From: CAIWHR01 sp963709525
Lineage (GTDB): Bacteria; Pseudomonadota; Gammaproteobacteria; Burkholderiales; Casimicrobiaceae
Reading direction: 5' to 3'
Length of the DNA: 64,000 nt
NCBI GenBank assembly: GCA_963709525.1
Contig: CAVPXB010000024.1
Span: forward strand, 1-64,000
Below the pieces are notes generated by a model. The model ran no database searches, had not been told where the DNA came from, and was given only the letters and a program-made list of their open reading frames with translations. Shown here piece by piece: positions 9,646 to 17,649 of the stretch; the first letter of the stretch is position 1; each line of letters opens with the position of its first letter. A program made the translations under genes and the position numbers.

Positions 9646-10705
9646 CTACGTGTGCTGGCGCACGAAATCGTCGTCGTTGAGGTCCGGGTAGGCGCGCATG
9701 CACGCGGTCGATTTCGTCGGCCTGGCCCGGGCTCAGGCCCTCGGCCGGGTCGAGGCACCAGATGCCCTCGAGCAAGCCCCTGCCGGCGCAGCACCTCGTG
9801 GCAGCCGGCGATGCAGCCGCGGAAGCCGTTGGCGACGTCGAAGAAGGCCGCGTTGCAGTCGGTGACCCTCGAGTCGCAGCGCGAGCAGCTCGGCATCGAC
9901 GGTGCTGCCCGTCGCACGCTGCGTGGATGTGCCGCAGCAGCTCGACCGCGCGGCGCGTCCACACGCTCCAGTGCCCGAGCAGGCCGCCCACGAATGCGCA
10001 CGCGCGACTCCGGCCGTCGTCGCGGCGCACGACGAAGGGCGTCAGCAGGTCGAGCACGATGTGGTCGTCGTTGCCGGTGTAGAGCGCGATGCGTCTCGCG
10101 CCCGGCTCGACCACGCCGCGGATCACGTCGAGCGTCGGTAGCGGTTGAACGGCGCCATCTTGATCGCCACGACGTTGTCGATCGCCGCGAAGCGCCGCCA
10201 GAAGCGCGCACGGCAGGTCGACGCCGCCGACGGCCGGCTGCAGGTAGAAGCCGACCAGCGGCATCACGGCCGCGACCGCGCGGCAGTGCGTCGATCAGCT
10301 CGTCCTCGCTGGCGCCCTTCATCGCCGCCAGGCTGAGCAGGCCGGCGTGGTAGCCGAGGCGCGCGCGATCTGCGCCTCGCGCAGCGCCTGCGCTGTCCGG
10401 CCCGCAGAGCCCGGCGATCATGAACAAGCGGCCGCCGGCCGCCCAGGGGCGTCCACTCGCTCGCAGTCTGCATCGCCAAGCTCGAGCACCGGCTCGTACA
10501 GCCCGACCTCGCGGATCGCGAACTGCGTCGAGTGCACGCCCACCGCCAGGCCGCCGGCGCCGGCATCGAGGTAGTAGCGCGCCAGCGCGCGCTGGCGGCG
10601 CTCGTCGAGCCGGCGCTCGGCGTCGAGCGCCAGCAGGTGCGCCGGGATCACCGCGCCGCGCTGGAGCGCGGCGAGCGTTTCGGGGGGCAGGTCGGTCCAG
10701 TGCAT
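9646..10705 (-). CDS. Dihydrodipicolinate synthase/N-acetylneuraminate lyase-family protein, multiply frameshifted
   Basis: A DHDPS/NAL-superfamily (Schiff-base aldolase or dehydratase) protein of ~350 residues when corrected. Blocks in order are MHWTDLPPETLAALQRG, VIPAHLLALDAERRLDERR, YYLDAGAGGLAVGVHSTQFA, the Y-L-Q-P-A-V-G-G equivalent of the family's Y-N-x-P strand, LYTGNDDHIVLDLLTPFV and CAFVGGLLGHWSVWTRRAVE. The catalytic lysine segment falls in a badly shifted stretch (D-x-V-A-I-K-M-A-P-F reading at ~10150-10180) and cannot be confirmed. It is encoded between an NAD-dependent epimerase and the TctC gene, a context seen for sugar-acid and hydroxy-acid catabolism. The substrate is unknown. 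Confidence 0.62.
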
Positions 10706-10721
10706 GTCGGTCCCGCGTTGG

Positions 10722-11747
10722 CTAATAGTTCCCGTCGCGCGCTTCGTAATGCGTGGGCTTGCCCAGGCTCGCCAGGTCGCGCGCGACCCAGTCGGCGGTC
10801 CAGTCGAGCATCGTCGTCATCGGCACGGCGGGCGGGCCGAACAGGCGCTGCGCCTGCGCGGTGTCGACCAGCCAGGCGGTCGGCGCCTCGGTGCCGGTGA
10901 AGCACCGGCTGTACGCCCAGGCGCTGCGCCAGGCCGCTCGGCGACGATCGCGGATGCGCACCGCCGGCCCGCTGACGTTGAGCGCCGCTGGTCGGCGCCG
11001 TGCAGTGCGCCAGCGCGCGCAGCGCCCAGTCGTTGGCGTCGCCCTGCCAGATCACGTTGGCGTGGCCCATCGCGAGGTCGATCGGCTCGCGCGCCAGAGC
11101 TTGCGCGCGATGTCGTGCAGCACGCCGTAGCGCATGTCGATCGCGTAGTTCAGGCGGATCAGCCGCCCGGGCGTGCCGAACCGGTGCGAGAAGTGCTGGA
11201 ACATCCGCTCGCGCGCGACGCAGGAGTTGGCGTACTCGCCCGGCTGGCGGCGTCAGCGGCGTCTGCTCTCGCCGGCGCCAGGACCGTCGACCCCGACGAA
11301 CGGGTAGACGCATGCGGTCGAGAAAGCGACGATGCGCGAGCGCGCGAAACGCTCGGCCACCAGCGCCGGCACGTGGGCGTTCATCGCCCAGGTCAGCCAC
11401 TCGCTGCCGGTGGAGCCGAACTTGCGTCCGGCCATGAAGACGACGTTGGGCACCTCGGGCAGAGCGGCCAGCTGCTCGCGCGACAGCAGGTCGGCCGCGA
11501 TGCACTCGATGCCGTTGCGCTCGAGTGACGCCTGAAGGCCCGCCTCCGTGAAGCGAGCGACGCCGATCACGCGTTTATGTGGCGCGGCGCGCTTGGCCAG
11601 CCGCGCCAGCGTCGGCCCCATCTTTCCGCCGACTCCCAGCACCATTATGTCGCCAGGAACGCCAGCCAGCGCCGCGACCAGCGCCGGCGACGGCGTGGTC
11701 ATCACTTCCTCGAGTTGGCCGAGGCTGTCGAACCGGGATGGCAGCAT
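10722..11747 (-). CDS. NAD-dependent epimerase/dehydratase family protein, frameshifted
   Basis: SDR-extended (Rossmann) oxidoreductase or epimerase, ~340 residues corrected. After MLPSRFDSLGQLEEVMTTP the nucleotide-binding segment reads MVLGVGGKMGPTLARLAKRA, then IGVARFTEAGL, ECIAADLLSRE, VVFMAGRKFGSTG and AFSTACVYPFVG. The catalytic Y-x-x-x-K and the C-terminus (WTADWVARDLASLGKPTHYE) are in other frames, with breaks from ~11260 downward. The ATG at 11747 is preferred because the M-L-P-S-R-F-D-S-L leader is typical of these proteins; 11702 is an alternative. It is the first gene of the operon that continues through the lyase, TctCBA and isomerase genes. Confidence 0.7.
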
Positions 11748-11839
11748 ACTTGAGAAACTATACCCCGCGGGCCGGGAGTTGTGTCGCAGCTCTCGCTGCT
11801 CGGGCGATGGAGAGGTCGTGCCAGATCGCCGCGTGCCTC

Positions 11840-12438
11840 GGCGGCTCCGATGACAACTCGCTTCCGACGCCGCGAGCGACATTCAATAATCTCGGCTTTG
11901 TTCCAGGATACGTATCTAGCCAGGCTACCGCCGCATCATCGGATGGGACCGTCATAGTGGGAACGGTGGAGACGGCGGCCGGCAATCGCCAGGCGTTTCG
12001 CTGGGACGCCCGGCACGGCATGATCGGCCTCGGATTTCTCCCCGGCGGCTTCTCCAGCATGGCGACTGCGGTTTCCGCCAATGGCGCAGTGATCGTCAGC
12101 GTCGGCGATGCGGCCAGCGGCGACCCATCGACCCCATCGGCTGCTTTCCGCTGGACCGCCGACGCGGGCCTGCAGCGTGTCGATTCGCTGCCAGGTTCCT
12201 ATCTCTGATCATTGTGGGATGGGGCCACACGGCCACGGGCGACGTGGCGCTGACTTGGGATGCCGATCGCGGCGTGCGACGACTGGATGCCGCACTGCTG
12301 ACCGACTACCAGATGCAGATTACTGGCTGGAAACTCACCCGAGCAACTGCGATTTCCGACGATGCCCGAACGATCGCCGGTTACGGAACAAACCCGCAGG
12401 GCCAAACTGAGGCCTGGATCGTCAATTTGCCGGATTGA
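11840..12438 (+). pseudogene. HAF-repeat (extracellular) protein fragment
   Basis: Remnant of a protein built from HAF-type beta-propeller-like repeats. Two or three repeat units are visible: FNNLGFVPGYVSSQATAASS with DGTVIVG, then IGLGFLPGGFSSMATAVSA with NGAVIVS and AFRWTADAGLQ, and after a frame change near 12205 ALTWDADRGVRRLDAALL ending AWIVNLPD. Each unit has the G-x-L-P-G-x-x-S-S-x-A-T-A-x-S pattern followed by V-I-V-G and A-F-R-W. The start of the gene is missing (the epimerase promoter region lies there) and there is at least one frame break. It is therefore a truncated gene rather than a simple error. Its function is unknown; the family is usually exported. Confidence 0.6.
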
Positions 12439-12635
12439 TACCGTGGACCCGGCGCAACGGAAAAGCCGCAGCGGGCGTGCCGACGACAAGCACCGTTCAA
12501 CGACCGCAACCGAGCGCAGCGCGCTATGCCTGCAGCTGGCGGCACGGAATCATTCGCGATGCGAAGTTCACGACACGCAGCGAAATATCAGAGCCCCAGC
12601 AAGCCCGTTTCCGGGTCTGCGCGGAATGTGAAGTT

Positions 12636-13190
12636 TCAGCCCTTTGCGGTCCGCGCCGGATTGCCAACGACCGTGGCACCTGCCGCCACGCCGCGCGTAA
12701 CGACGCTGCCAGCACCAATCACCGCACCGTCGCCGATGATCGTGCCGGGAAGAATGATGGCACCACCACCGATCCAGACATCCCGACCAATCCGGACCGG
12801 CCTTCCGAATTCAAGTCCCTCTCGCCGTTGCGCCGGATCGCGGGGATGATCGGCGGCATAGATTTGAACTGCCGGGCCGATCTGCGACCCCTGCCCGATA
12901 GTGACCTCGACCACATCGAGAATGACGCAATTGAAGTTGAGGAAGACATCAGCGCCCAAGTAGATGTTGAAACCGTAGTCACAGTGGAATGGCGGCCGGA
13001 TGACGGCCCCGCTTCCGACCGCACCGAGGCGCTCGGCCAGCAATGCGCGCCGCTCATCGACCGGCAATTCAGGCGCCGCGTTGTAGCGAACGAGCCAATT
13101 CTTCGTCGCTGCCTGATCCGCTTGAATCTCGGGTGCGCCGGGCCGATACAACTCCCCTGCCAGCATCTTTTCCTTCTCACTGCGGAACAT
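12636..13190 (-). CDS. Sugar O-acetyltransferase, maltose acetyltransferase type (LbH_MAT)
   Basis: Left-handed beta-helix acetyl-CoA-dependent O-acetyltransferase of the Maa/NodL/LacA group, ~184 residues and cytoplasmic. The N-terminal Mac domain reads SEKEKMLAGELYRPGAPEI. The hexapeptide-repeat domain follows, with FHCDYGFNIYLGADVFLNF, the active-site-type Y-A-A-D-H-P-R-D segment (catalytic His) and IGGGAIILPGTIIGDGAVIG, ending ATVVGNPARTAKG. The ATG at 13190 (MFRSEKEKM) matches the family start; an in-frame ATG at 13244 would add 18 unsupported residues. It lies alone, convergent to the HAF fragment. The acceptor is probably a sugar or thio-sugar, but specificity cannot be read. Confidence 0.88.
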   Translation of the reverse strand: MFRSEKEKMLAGELYRPGAPEIQADQAATKNWLVRYNAAPELPVDERRALLAERLGAVGSGAVIRPPFHCDYGFNIYLGADVFLNFNCVILDVVEVTIGQGSQIGPAVQIYAADHPRDPAQRREGLEFGRPVRIGRDVWIGGGAIILPGTIIGDGAVIGAGSVVTRGVAAGATVVGNPARTAKG

Positions 13191-13556
13191 TGGCGCTTTC
13201 CATTTGGATCTGTGGTGTGTTTTCGAAAATGCACCGCTTGCCATGAGCGTGCGGTTGCGCGCCGACTCAATCCAAGGAGCAACTGAACTCTATCATCTGA
13301 ATGATCGGTCCCGGCCGCAAATCACATGAGCATCCACTGGCACAGTTCACTCGGAAACGCTGGCCGACGCCGGCCCTAGGACGTCCCCCTGGCAGACAGT
13401 TGGGTTTGCAGGGTCGCAAGATCAGCGGGGTCCGGGGGCCGCGTCAGGGCGTCCACAATGACGGGCGCCGGCGCGAGTTGTGACCCATTGCTCGGCGCGC
13501 GCGCTCCAGACGCGCTGCGTCCGGCACCGTAGACCAGGATCTGCGCCGAACGAGCC
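13191..13556. other. Intergenic region, no gene recognised
   Basis: About 365 bp between two minus-strand genes. I see no convincing start, domain or RNA. In the minus strand just downstream of the deaminase, one frame is open to a TAG at ~13379 and reads VIVDALTRPPDPADLATLQ near its end. It has no good start codon and I do not recognise it. Confidence 0.4.
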
Positions 13557-14024
13557 TCAGCTTGACGGTTCCTCGTCGCCCTGCACTGGCTCGAGGATCT
13601 CGAAACTCACTCCGGCTTCGGCAAACATCGACGTCGAACTCTTGACGTCATCGGCCCAGCGCTCACTGAATGCCGATAGCGGCTTGGCGCTGACGACCCG
13701 CATGACGCCGGCTTGAATGAGCTTCGCGGCGCAGCGTGCACACGGCGGGTGGGTGACGTAAATCGTGCAGTTCTCGACGCTGCGGGTGGCGAACAGCAGC
13801 GCGTTTTCTTCGGCGTGTATGGTTCTCCGCAACCGTTCGTCCCGGTTCGCGAGAATTTCGGCATCGTCGGCAACTGTGCGTGGCAGGCCGTTAAAACCCA
13901 AAGCGACCACGCGATTCTTGGCATCGACGATGGCGGCGCCCACTTGGGTCGACGGGTCCTTGGACCAGCTCGAGACCAGTTGCGACAGGCCAATCATCCG
14001 ATGGTCCCACTTGCTGAAGGCCAT
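13557..14024 (-). CDS. dCMP/cytidine deaminase-type zinc enzyme
   Basis: Cytidine/deoxycytidylate deaminase-fold protein of 155 residues, cytoplasmic. The zinc site is complete: H70-A-E72 (RRTIHAEENALLFA) and P-P-C95-A-R-C98. It also has the substrate-pocket motif GFNGLPRTV typical of dCMP deaminases, and KDPSTQVGAAIVD near the N-terminus. The likely reaction is deamination of dCMP to dUMP or of a related nucleotide. The ATG at 14024 is supported by SD AAGGAG ~7 nt upstream. The gene appears monocistronic. Riboflavin-type or tRNA deaminases are excluded by the G-x-N-G-x-P-R motif; phage-type dCMP deaminases are the nearest look-alikes. Confidence 0.88.
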   Translation of the reverse strand: MAFSKWDHRMIGLSQLVSSWSKDPSTQVGAAIVDAKNRVVALGFNGLPRTVADDAEILANRDERLRRTIHAEENALLFATRSVENCTIYVTHPPCARCAAKLIQAGVMRVVSAKPLSAFSERWADDVKSSTSMFAEAGVSFEILEPVQGDEEPSS

Positions 14025-14331
14025 GATCACGCTCCTTGTCTGGACTCGTTGAGGTTTACTACGGCGTCGCGGCCATGATGCGCCAACTTTGTTCGTGGAG
14101 ACCACACGAATGCCCCGAATATCGCCATGAGGGGCCGTGCCGCCTGGCATTGCAAGCTTCGATGCATCGGCGCAGAGCGCCATTGAAGTCATCCGGGGCG
14201 AGTCGGCGGCGGCGCACGGCCGCGTGGATACCGCGAACGCAGGACATGTCGGCCTCGGACCTGACGGTGGCAAGCTCGTCGCTTCGCTGAGCGCCATGCC
14301 CAGTTGCACTCTGTGCCGGCCGCGGCCCCGC
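14025..14331. other. Intergenic region, no gene recognised
   Basis: About 300 bp between the deaminase start and the palindromic repeat element. Short open frames exist on both strands, but none has a plausible ribosome site or a recognisable domain. Confidence 0.4.
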
Positions 14332-14554
14332 ATCAATCCGGCACGGTGATGTATCAATTTCCGTTCGGGCTGAGCCCGTCGAAGCCCCTTCGATTGACTC
14401 CGCGCCGGCCCTTCGACAAGCTCAGGGCGAACGGTTGAATCATGTTCAGGGTGGGTCCTTCGACAAGCTCAGGGCGAACGGTTGAATCATGTTCAGGGTG
14501 GGTCCTTCGACAAGCTCAGGGCGAACGGATGAATCATATTCATGCCGGATCAAT
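14332..14554. repeat. Composite palindromic repeat element, copy 1
   Basis: A 223-bp element with inverted ends: ATCAATCCGGCA at the left and TGCCGGATCAAT at the right. Inside the left end is CCGTTCGGGCTGAGCCCG-TCGAAG. Inside the right end is the inverse CTTCGACAAGCTCAG-GGCGAACGG. The middle holds three direct copies of a ~48-bp unit, (C)CTTCGACAAGCTCAG then GGCGAACGG and T-TGAATCATGTTCAG, at ~14409, 14457 and 14505. The same termini and core occur in inverted orientation at 23165-23316. This is a dispersed REP/BIME-like or MITE-like element. No transposase is encoded. The right end abuts a truncated methyltransferase gene. Confidence 0.8.
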
Positions 14555-14556
14555 AG

Positions 14557-14802
14557 GCGACAAATTTCGACCCGCCGTTCTTCGAACGCGGGGTCATGAA
14601 GTTCCCGGCGCTCAGCATCCCGCACTTCCGGCTGTTCATGGAGCGTTCGGTTGGCCCGATGCAAAAGCTAATCGAGTGCTTGGCCGCCGACCCGCAGAGG
14701 CTCGAGCGCTTTCGCGCCGAGTTCGATGCGCTGGCCGCGCCCTACCACTTCGACAACGTGATGCACCAGGACTACCTGCTGACGCGCGCACACGTGGCCT
14801 GA
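14557..14802 (+). pseudogene. C-terminal fragment of a class I SAM-dependent methyltransferase
   Basis: Open frame directly after the palindromic element. Translated from ~14557 it reads ATNFDPPFFERGVMKFP, then HFRLFMERSVGPMQKLIECL and RFRAEFDALAAPYHFDNVMH-QDYLLTRAHVA. The last part resembles the C-terminal cap of small class I methyltransferases that end Y-x-D-N-x-x-x-Q-D-Y-L-L-T-R-A. The N-terminal SAM-binding half is absent, and a stop (TAG) lies at 14554 inside the repeat element, so the element or an associated deletion removed the 5' part. An internal ATG at 14596 could express 68 residues, but a functional product is unlikely. The family call is from memory of related tails and is moderate. 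Confidence 0.45.
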
Positions 14803-14886
14803 CGGTAACCGAGGCTTTCGGTGCAATTGCTCTGGAAGATCAGCGCCATAGTTGCCGGCACGGCGCCAGCCCAGGACAATGGCGCC

Positions 14887-15384
14887 ATGCTCCGGGAATT
14901 GTTCCGTTTCGGATCTGCAGCATCGGTCGCCGACTGGTCGGCCATCGACGACGCCGTAATGGGTGGTGTCTCCCGCAGCTGCATGCGGCATGATCCCGCG
15001 GGCCACGCCGTGTTCGAGGGAATCGTTTCTCTGGAGCACAACGGAGGCTTTGCCTCCGTCCGCTCGCGCCCGATGGATTTGGGTGTCCCGGGGGCTGTCT
15101 GCTACTTGCTCGAGGTACGCGGCGACGGCAAGCGCTTCAAGCTCAACCTTCGTACCGACGACGCCTTCGATGGTACGCACTATCAATCCGCATTCGAGGC
15201 ACCGGCCGGCACATGGGCTCTGGTGCGGCTGCCGCTCTCCGATTTCCGGCCGAACTTCCGTGGTAGAAACGTGCCCGGGGCGCCGCCACTTGACCCCGCC
15301 CGAGTGCGGCAGATCGGCCTCCTGATCGCCGACCGGCAGGCAGGGTCCTTCGCCTTGGCGCTGCGTTCCATCTGCGTGGAATGA
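14887..15384 (+). CDS. CIA30 family protein
   Basis: A 165-residue beta-sandwich protein of the complex I intermediate-associated protein 30 (CIA30/NDUFAF1) family, a galactose-binding-like jelly-roll. The N-terminal family pattern is complete: FRFGSAASVADWSAIDDAVM then GGVSRS. Later come FEGIVSLEHNGGFASVRSRP, W-A-L-V-R-L-P-L-S-D-F-R-P and the end RQIGLLIADRQAGSFALALR. The ATG at 14887 has AGGA ~10 nt upstream; a GTG at 14821 in the same frame would add 22 residues without homology. Bacterial members have no established role. No respiratory complex I gene is nearby. Confidence 0.82.
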   Translation: MLRELFRFGSAASVADWSAIDDAVMGGVSRSCMRHDPAGHAVFEGIVSLEHNGGFASVRSRPMDLGVPGAVCYLLEVRGDGKRFKLNLRTDDAFDGTHYQSAFEAPAGTWALVRLPLSDFRPNFRGRNVPGAPPLDPARVRQIGLLIADRQAGSFALALRSICVE

Positions 15385-15571
15385 CAGGCTACCGGCAGGG
15401 GTGCGCCGTTCCGTCGAGGGTCGCGGTACATTCTTGACCGGCCATCGAAGTCTCCTTCGTGAATATCGGTCGTCAAAATTGCGACCGTGCGCTACGACCC
15501 GGACCCGCCGGTCAGTTGGCTCTGAAGCAGTCGTTGAAATTCAAGGAAGCGGCCATTCCTCCCGCCCCTGT

Positions 15572-17539
15572 TCAGCCCGCCTTGATCGCCCGGACCTCGG
15601 CCGCGCGTGCGTCCACCGGGATCACCGGCAGTTCGCCCTGTTTCTTCACGGGCAACTTGCGCAGGTGATCCATGATCGCCTGCCACTCCTTGATCTCGCG
15701 GCCGGCGTTCTTCCCCGTTCCGTTGGCGACACTGGTCGCATCCGTCGTTCCCGGCGGCGGCAGCAAATAGGGCGTGTCGCCGCGCGGATCGTCGAGCGCG
15801 TCGACCTTGGACGTGAGCGGCTCCCCGTTCTTCTTCTTGGGCACCAGCGCCAGCTTGCCCTTGGTGTACTTGGGAATGGCCACGATGATCGGGGCGAGCA
15901 TCAGTGGGCAGGTCAGGCTGTACAGCTTCGCGTTCGATCCACTGATGTCGATGGCCTTGTAGCCGCGATCCAGGTCACCCAGCTCGACGGCCGTCACCAT
16001 GTCCAGCTTCGGGCGCGACGGGTCGTAACGGAAGCGCATGCCCGAGGCCCGCGGGAAATACTCGCCGGGGTGGGCCGGACTGTCGACGAGAAAGAATTCG
16101 AGCAGATTCTTTATGTCCTGACCGGTGAAATAGCCGGTCACCAGCGAACTGCCCGGCGTCGGGTCAACCACCCCGGCGCCGAGCGGCGCCACGGCAAACA
16201 CATCGTAGACGGTTTGCACACCCGTCTTCCCGCGCAATAGGCCGGCGCGCATCATGCCGTTGGCGGTGAACCCGATGTCGGCCTTGGTCGCTTCGCGGAA
16301 CGAGTCGGTAACGAGGTTGGCCAGGATCGTCCCGGCGGCGATGTCCGCGTAGGCATTCGGCAAATCGCGTGGCGCGATCGCCAGTGGCTGATCGACGCGA
16401 TACCCGCGCGACGCGAACGCGGCCGCGCTGACTGACTTCTTGAGCTTTTCAATCTCGGCAGCGATGGCGCGGTCGCCAGCGATGCTGTCGTCGATCGGAT
16501 GGAGCCGGTACGACTCGACCGTCAGCTTGCCTGCGTCCACGGTGATGACCAGTTCGCCGAGATTGCGGCTTTCCTTCCCGGCCTGGACCACCGGCGTACG
16601 GCCGTTGACGATGATCGCCTCCTGCAACTCGGTGTGACTGTGGCCGCTGATCACCACGTCGATGCCCGGCACGTCTTTGGCCAGGCGCACGTCCTCGCCG
16701 TCGGTGTAGCGTCCCTCTGCCCCTTTCACCACGCCGCCGTGGCTAAGGGCGATCACCACATCCGCCTTCTCCTGCTCGCGCAGAATCTTCACCACCTCGC
16801 GGGCGGACTCGATGGGGTCGGCGAAGGTCGTGGCGCCGCCACTGGTGTAGATCATGGCCTCCTTGCCGAGGACACCGAACACCCCGAACCGGATGCCGCC
16901 GCGCTCGATCACCGCGTAGCGGCGAATCACGCCTTCCCTGGTCAGGCGCTGAAGGTCGGCCAAGGAGGCGTCGCTCCCGGGGGTGCTGGTATTCGCCGCC
17001 AGCACTGCCGGAATCCGGCCCGCCTTGACGGCGGCGCCGATGGACTTGCCGAGGCCGTCAGGCCCGAGGTCGAATTCGTGATTGCCGAAGGTGGTCGCGT
17101 CATACCCCAGCAGGCCCATGAGGTGCAGCTCGCCGCCGGTCTCCCTCGTTGCGGCGCTGAACGCCGTCCCCATGCTGTAATCGCCGGCATCGAGCACCAG
17201 CGCCGGACCCTGGCTCTTGCGCGCCGCCTTCCGCTTCGCAATCAAACTGGCCAGCCGCGCGTATCCGCCCCGAGTGGTGTCGTTGTTGAGCGTGAACGGC
17301 GTGTAGTCCGACGCCGGACCCATGCCGATGAAGCTCGCGTGCATGTCGTTGGTGTGGAGGATGGTGAAGGTCTTCTTCCCCTCCGCTGCCGCGGCAAGTT
17401 CTCCAGGCAGCATGAGCGTCGCACCGATGGCCGCTGCACCCGTCAGAAATTCGCGCCGGGTGAGCGCTTCGTGGGTCAGGATGGTCACGGATTCGCTTCC
17501 GCCCGCTGGCCCGACCGGTGTTCCGAGACGGTTTGGCAT
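15572..17539 (-). CDS. Exported bifunctional metallophosphatase/5'-nucleotidase (UshA-like)
   Basis: Periplasmic two-domain metallophosphoesterase of 655 residues. It has a Tat-type leader: twin arginine R28-R29-E-F-L followed by a hydrophobic segment to ~53. The catalytic domain has TILHTNDMHASF (metal ligands D65, H67), DAGDYSMG, GNHEFD (~residue 155) and SGHSHTELQ (~300). The C-terminal nucleotidase domain has GFTANGMMRAGLL and PLGAGVVDPTPGSSLVTGYF. It removes phosphate from nucleotides or cyclic nucleotides outside the cytoplasm. A GTG at 17488 just before the Tat motif is an alternative start. The arylsulfatase gene ends 110 bp upstream on the same strand, so the two exported hydrolases may be co-transcribed. 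Confidence 0.88.
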   Translation of the reverse strand: MPNRLGTPVGPAGGSESVTILTHEALTRREFLTGAAAIGATLMLPGELAAAAEGKKTFTILHTNDMHASFIGMGPASDYTPFTLNNDTTRGGYARLASLIAKRKAARKSQGPALVLDAGDYSMGTAFSAATRETGGELHLMGLLGYDATTFGNHEFDLGPDGLGKSIGAAVKAGRIPAVLAANTSTPGSDASLADLQRLTREGVIRRYAVIERGGIRFGVFGVLGKEAMIYTSGGATTFADPIESAREVVKILREQEKADVVIALSHGGVVKGAEGRYTDGEDVRLAKDVPGIDVVISGHSHTELQEAIIVNGRTPVVQAGKESRNLGELVITVDAGKLTVESYRLHPIDDSIAGDRAIAAEIEKLKKSVSAAAFASRGYRVDQPLAIAPRDLPNAYADIAAGTILANLVTDSFREATKADIGFTANGMMRAGLLRGKTGVQTVYDVFAVAPLGAGVVDPTPGSSLVTGYFTGQDIKNLLEFFLVDSPAHPGEYFPRASGMRFRYDPSRPKLDMVTAVELGDLDRGYKAIDISGSNAKLYSLTCPLMLAPIIVAIPKYTKGKLALVPKKKNGEPLTSKVDALDDPRGDTPYLLPPPGTTDATSVANGTGKNAGREIKEWQAIMDHLRKLPVKKQGELPVIPVDARAAEVRAIKAG

Positions 17540-17649
17540 CGATTTGCCCTTTCGCTTTTTCGAAGGACTGTGGGAACCTCTGGAAACACCAAGCGGCCGA
17601 CCGCACGAGGCGGCCGGCCGTTGAGATCTGGCGCAGGCGCGGGTCCGCT

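Noticed and set aside
5505..11747. Programmed frameshifting as explanation for the split genes
   Set aside because: There are too many shifts, in both directions, in six consecutive genes and at no common slippery motif.
14400..14530. Direct repeats considered as a CRISPR array
   Set aside because: There are only three ~48-bp units without unique spacers, inside a palindromic element, and no cas genes are present.
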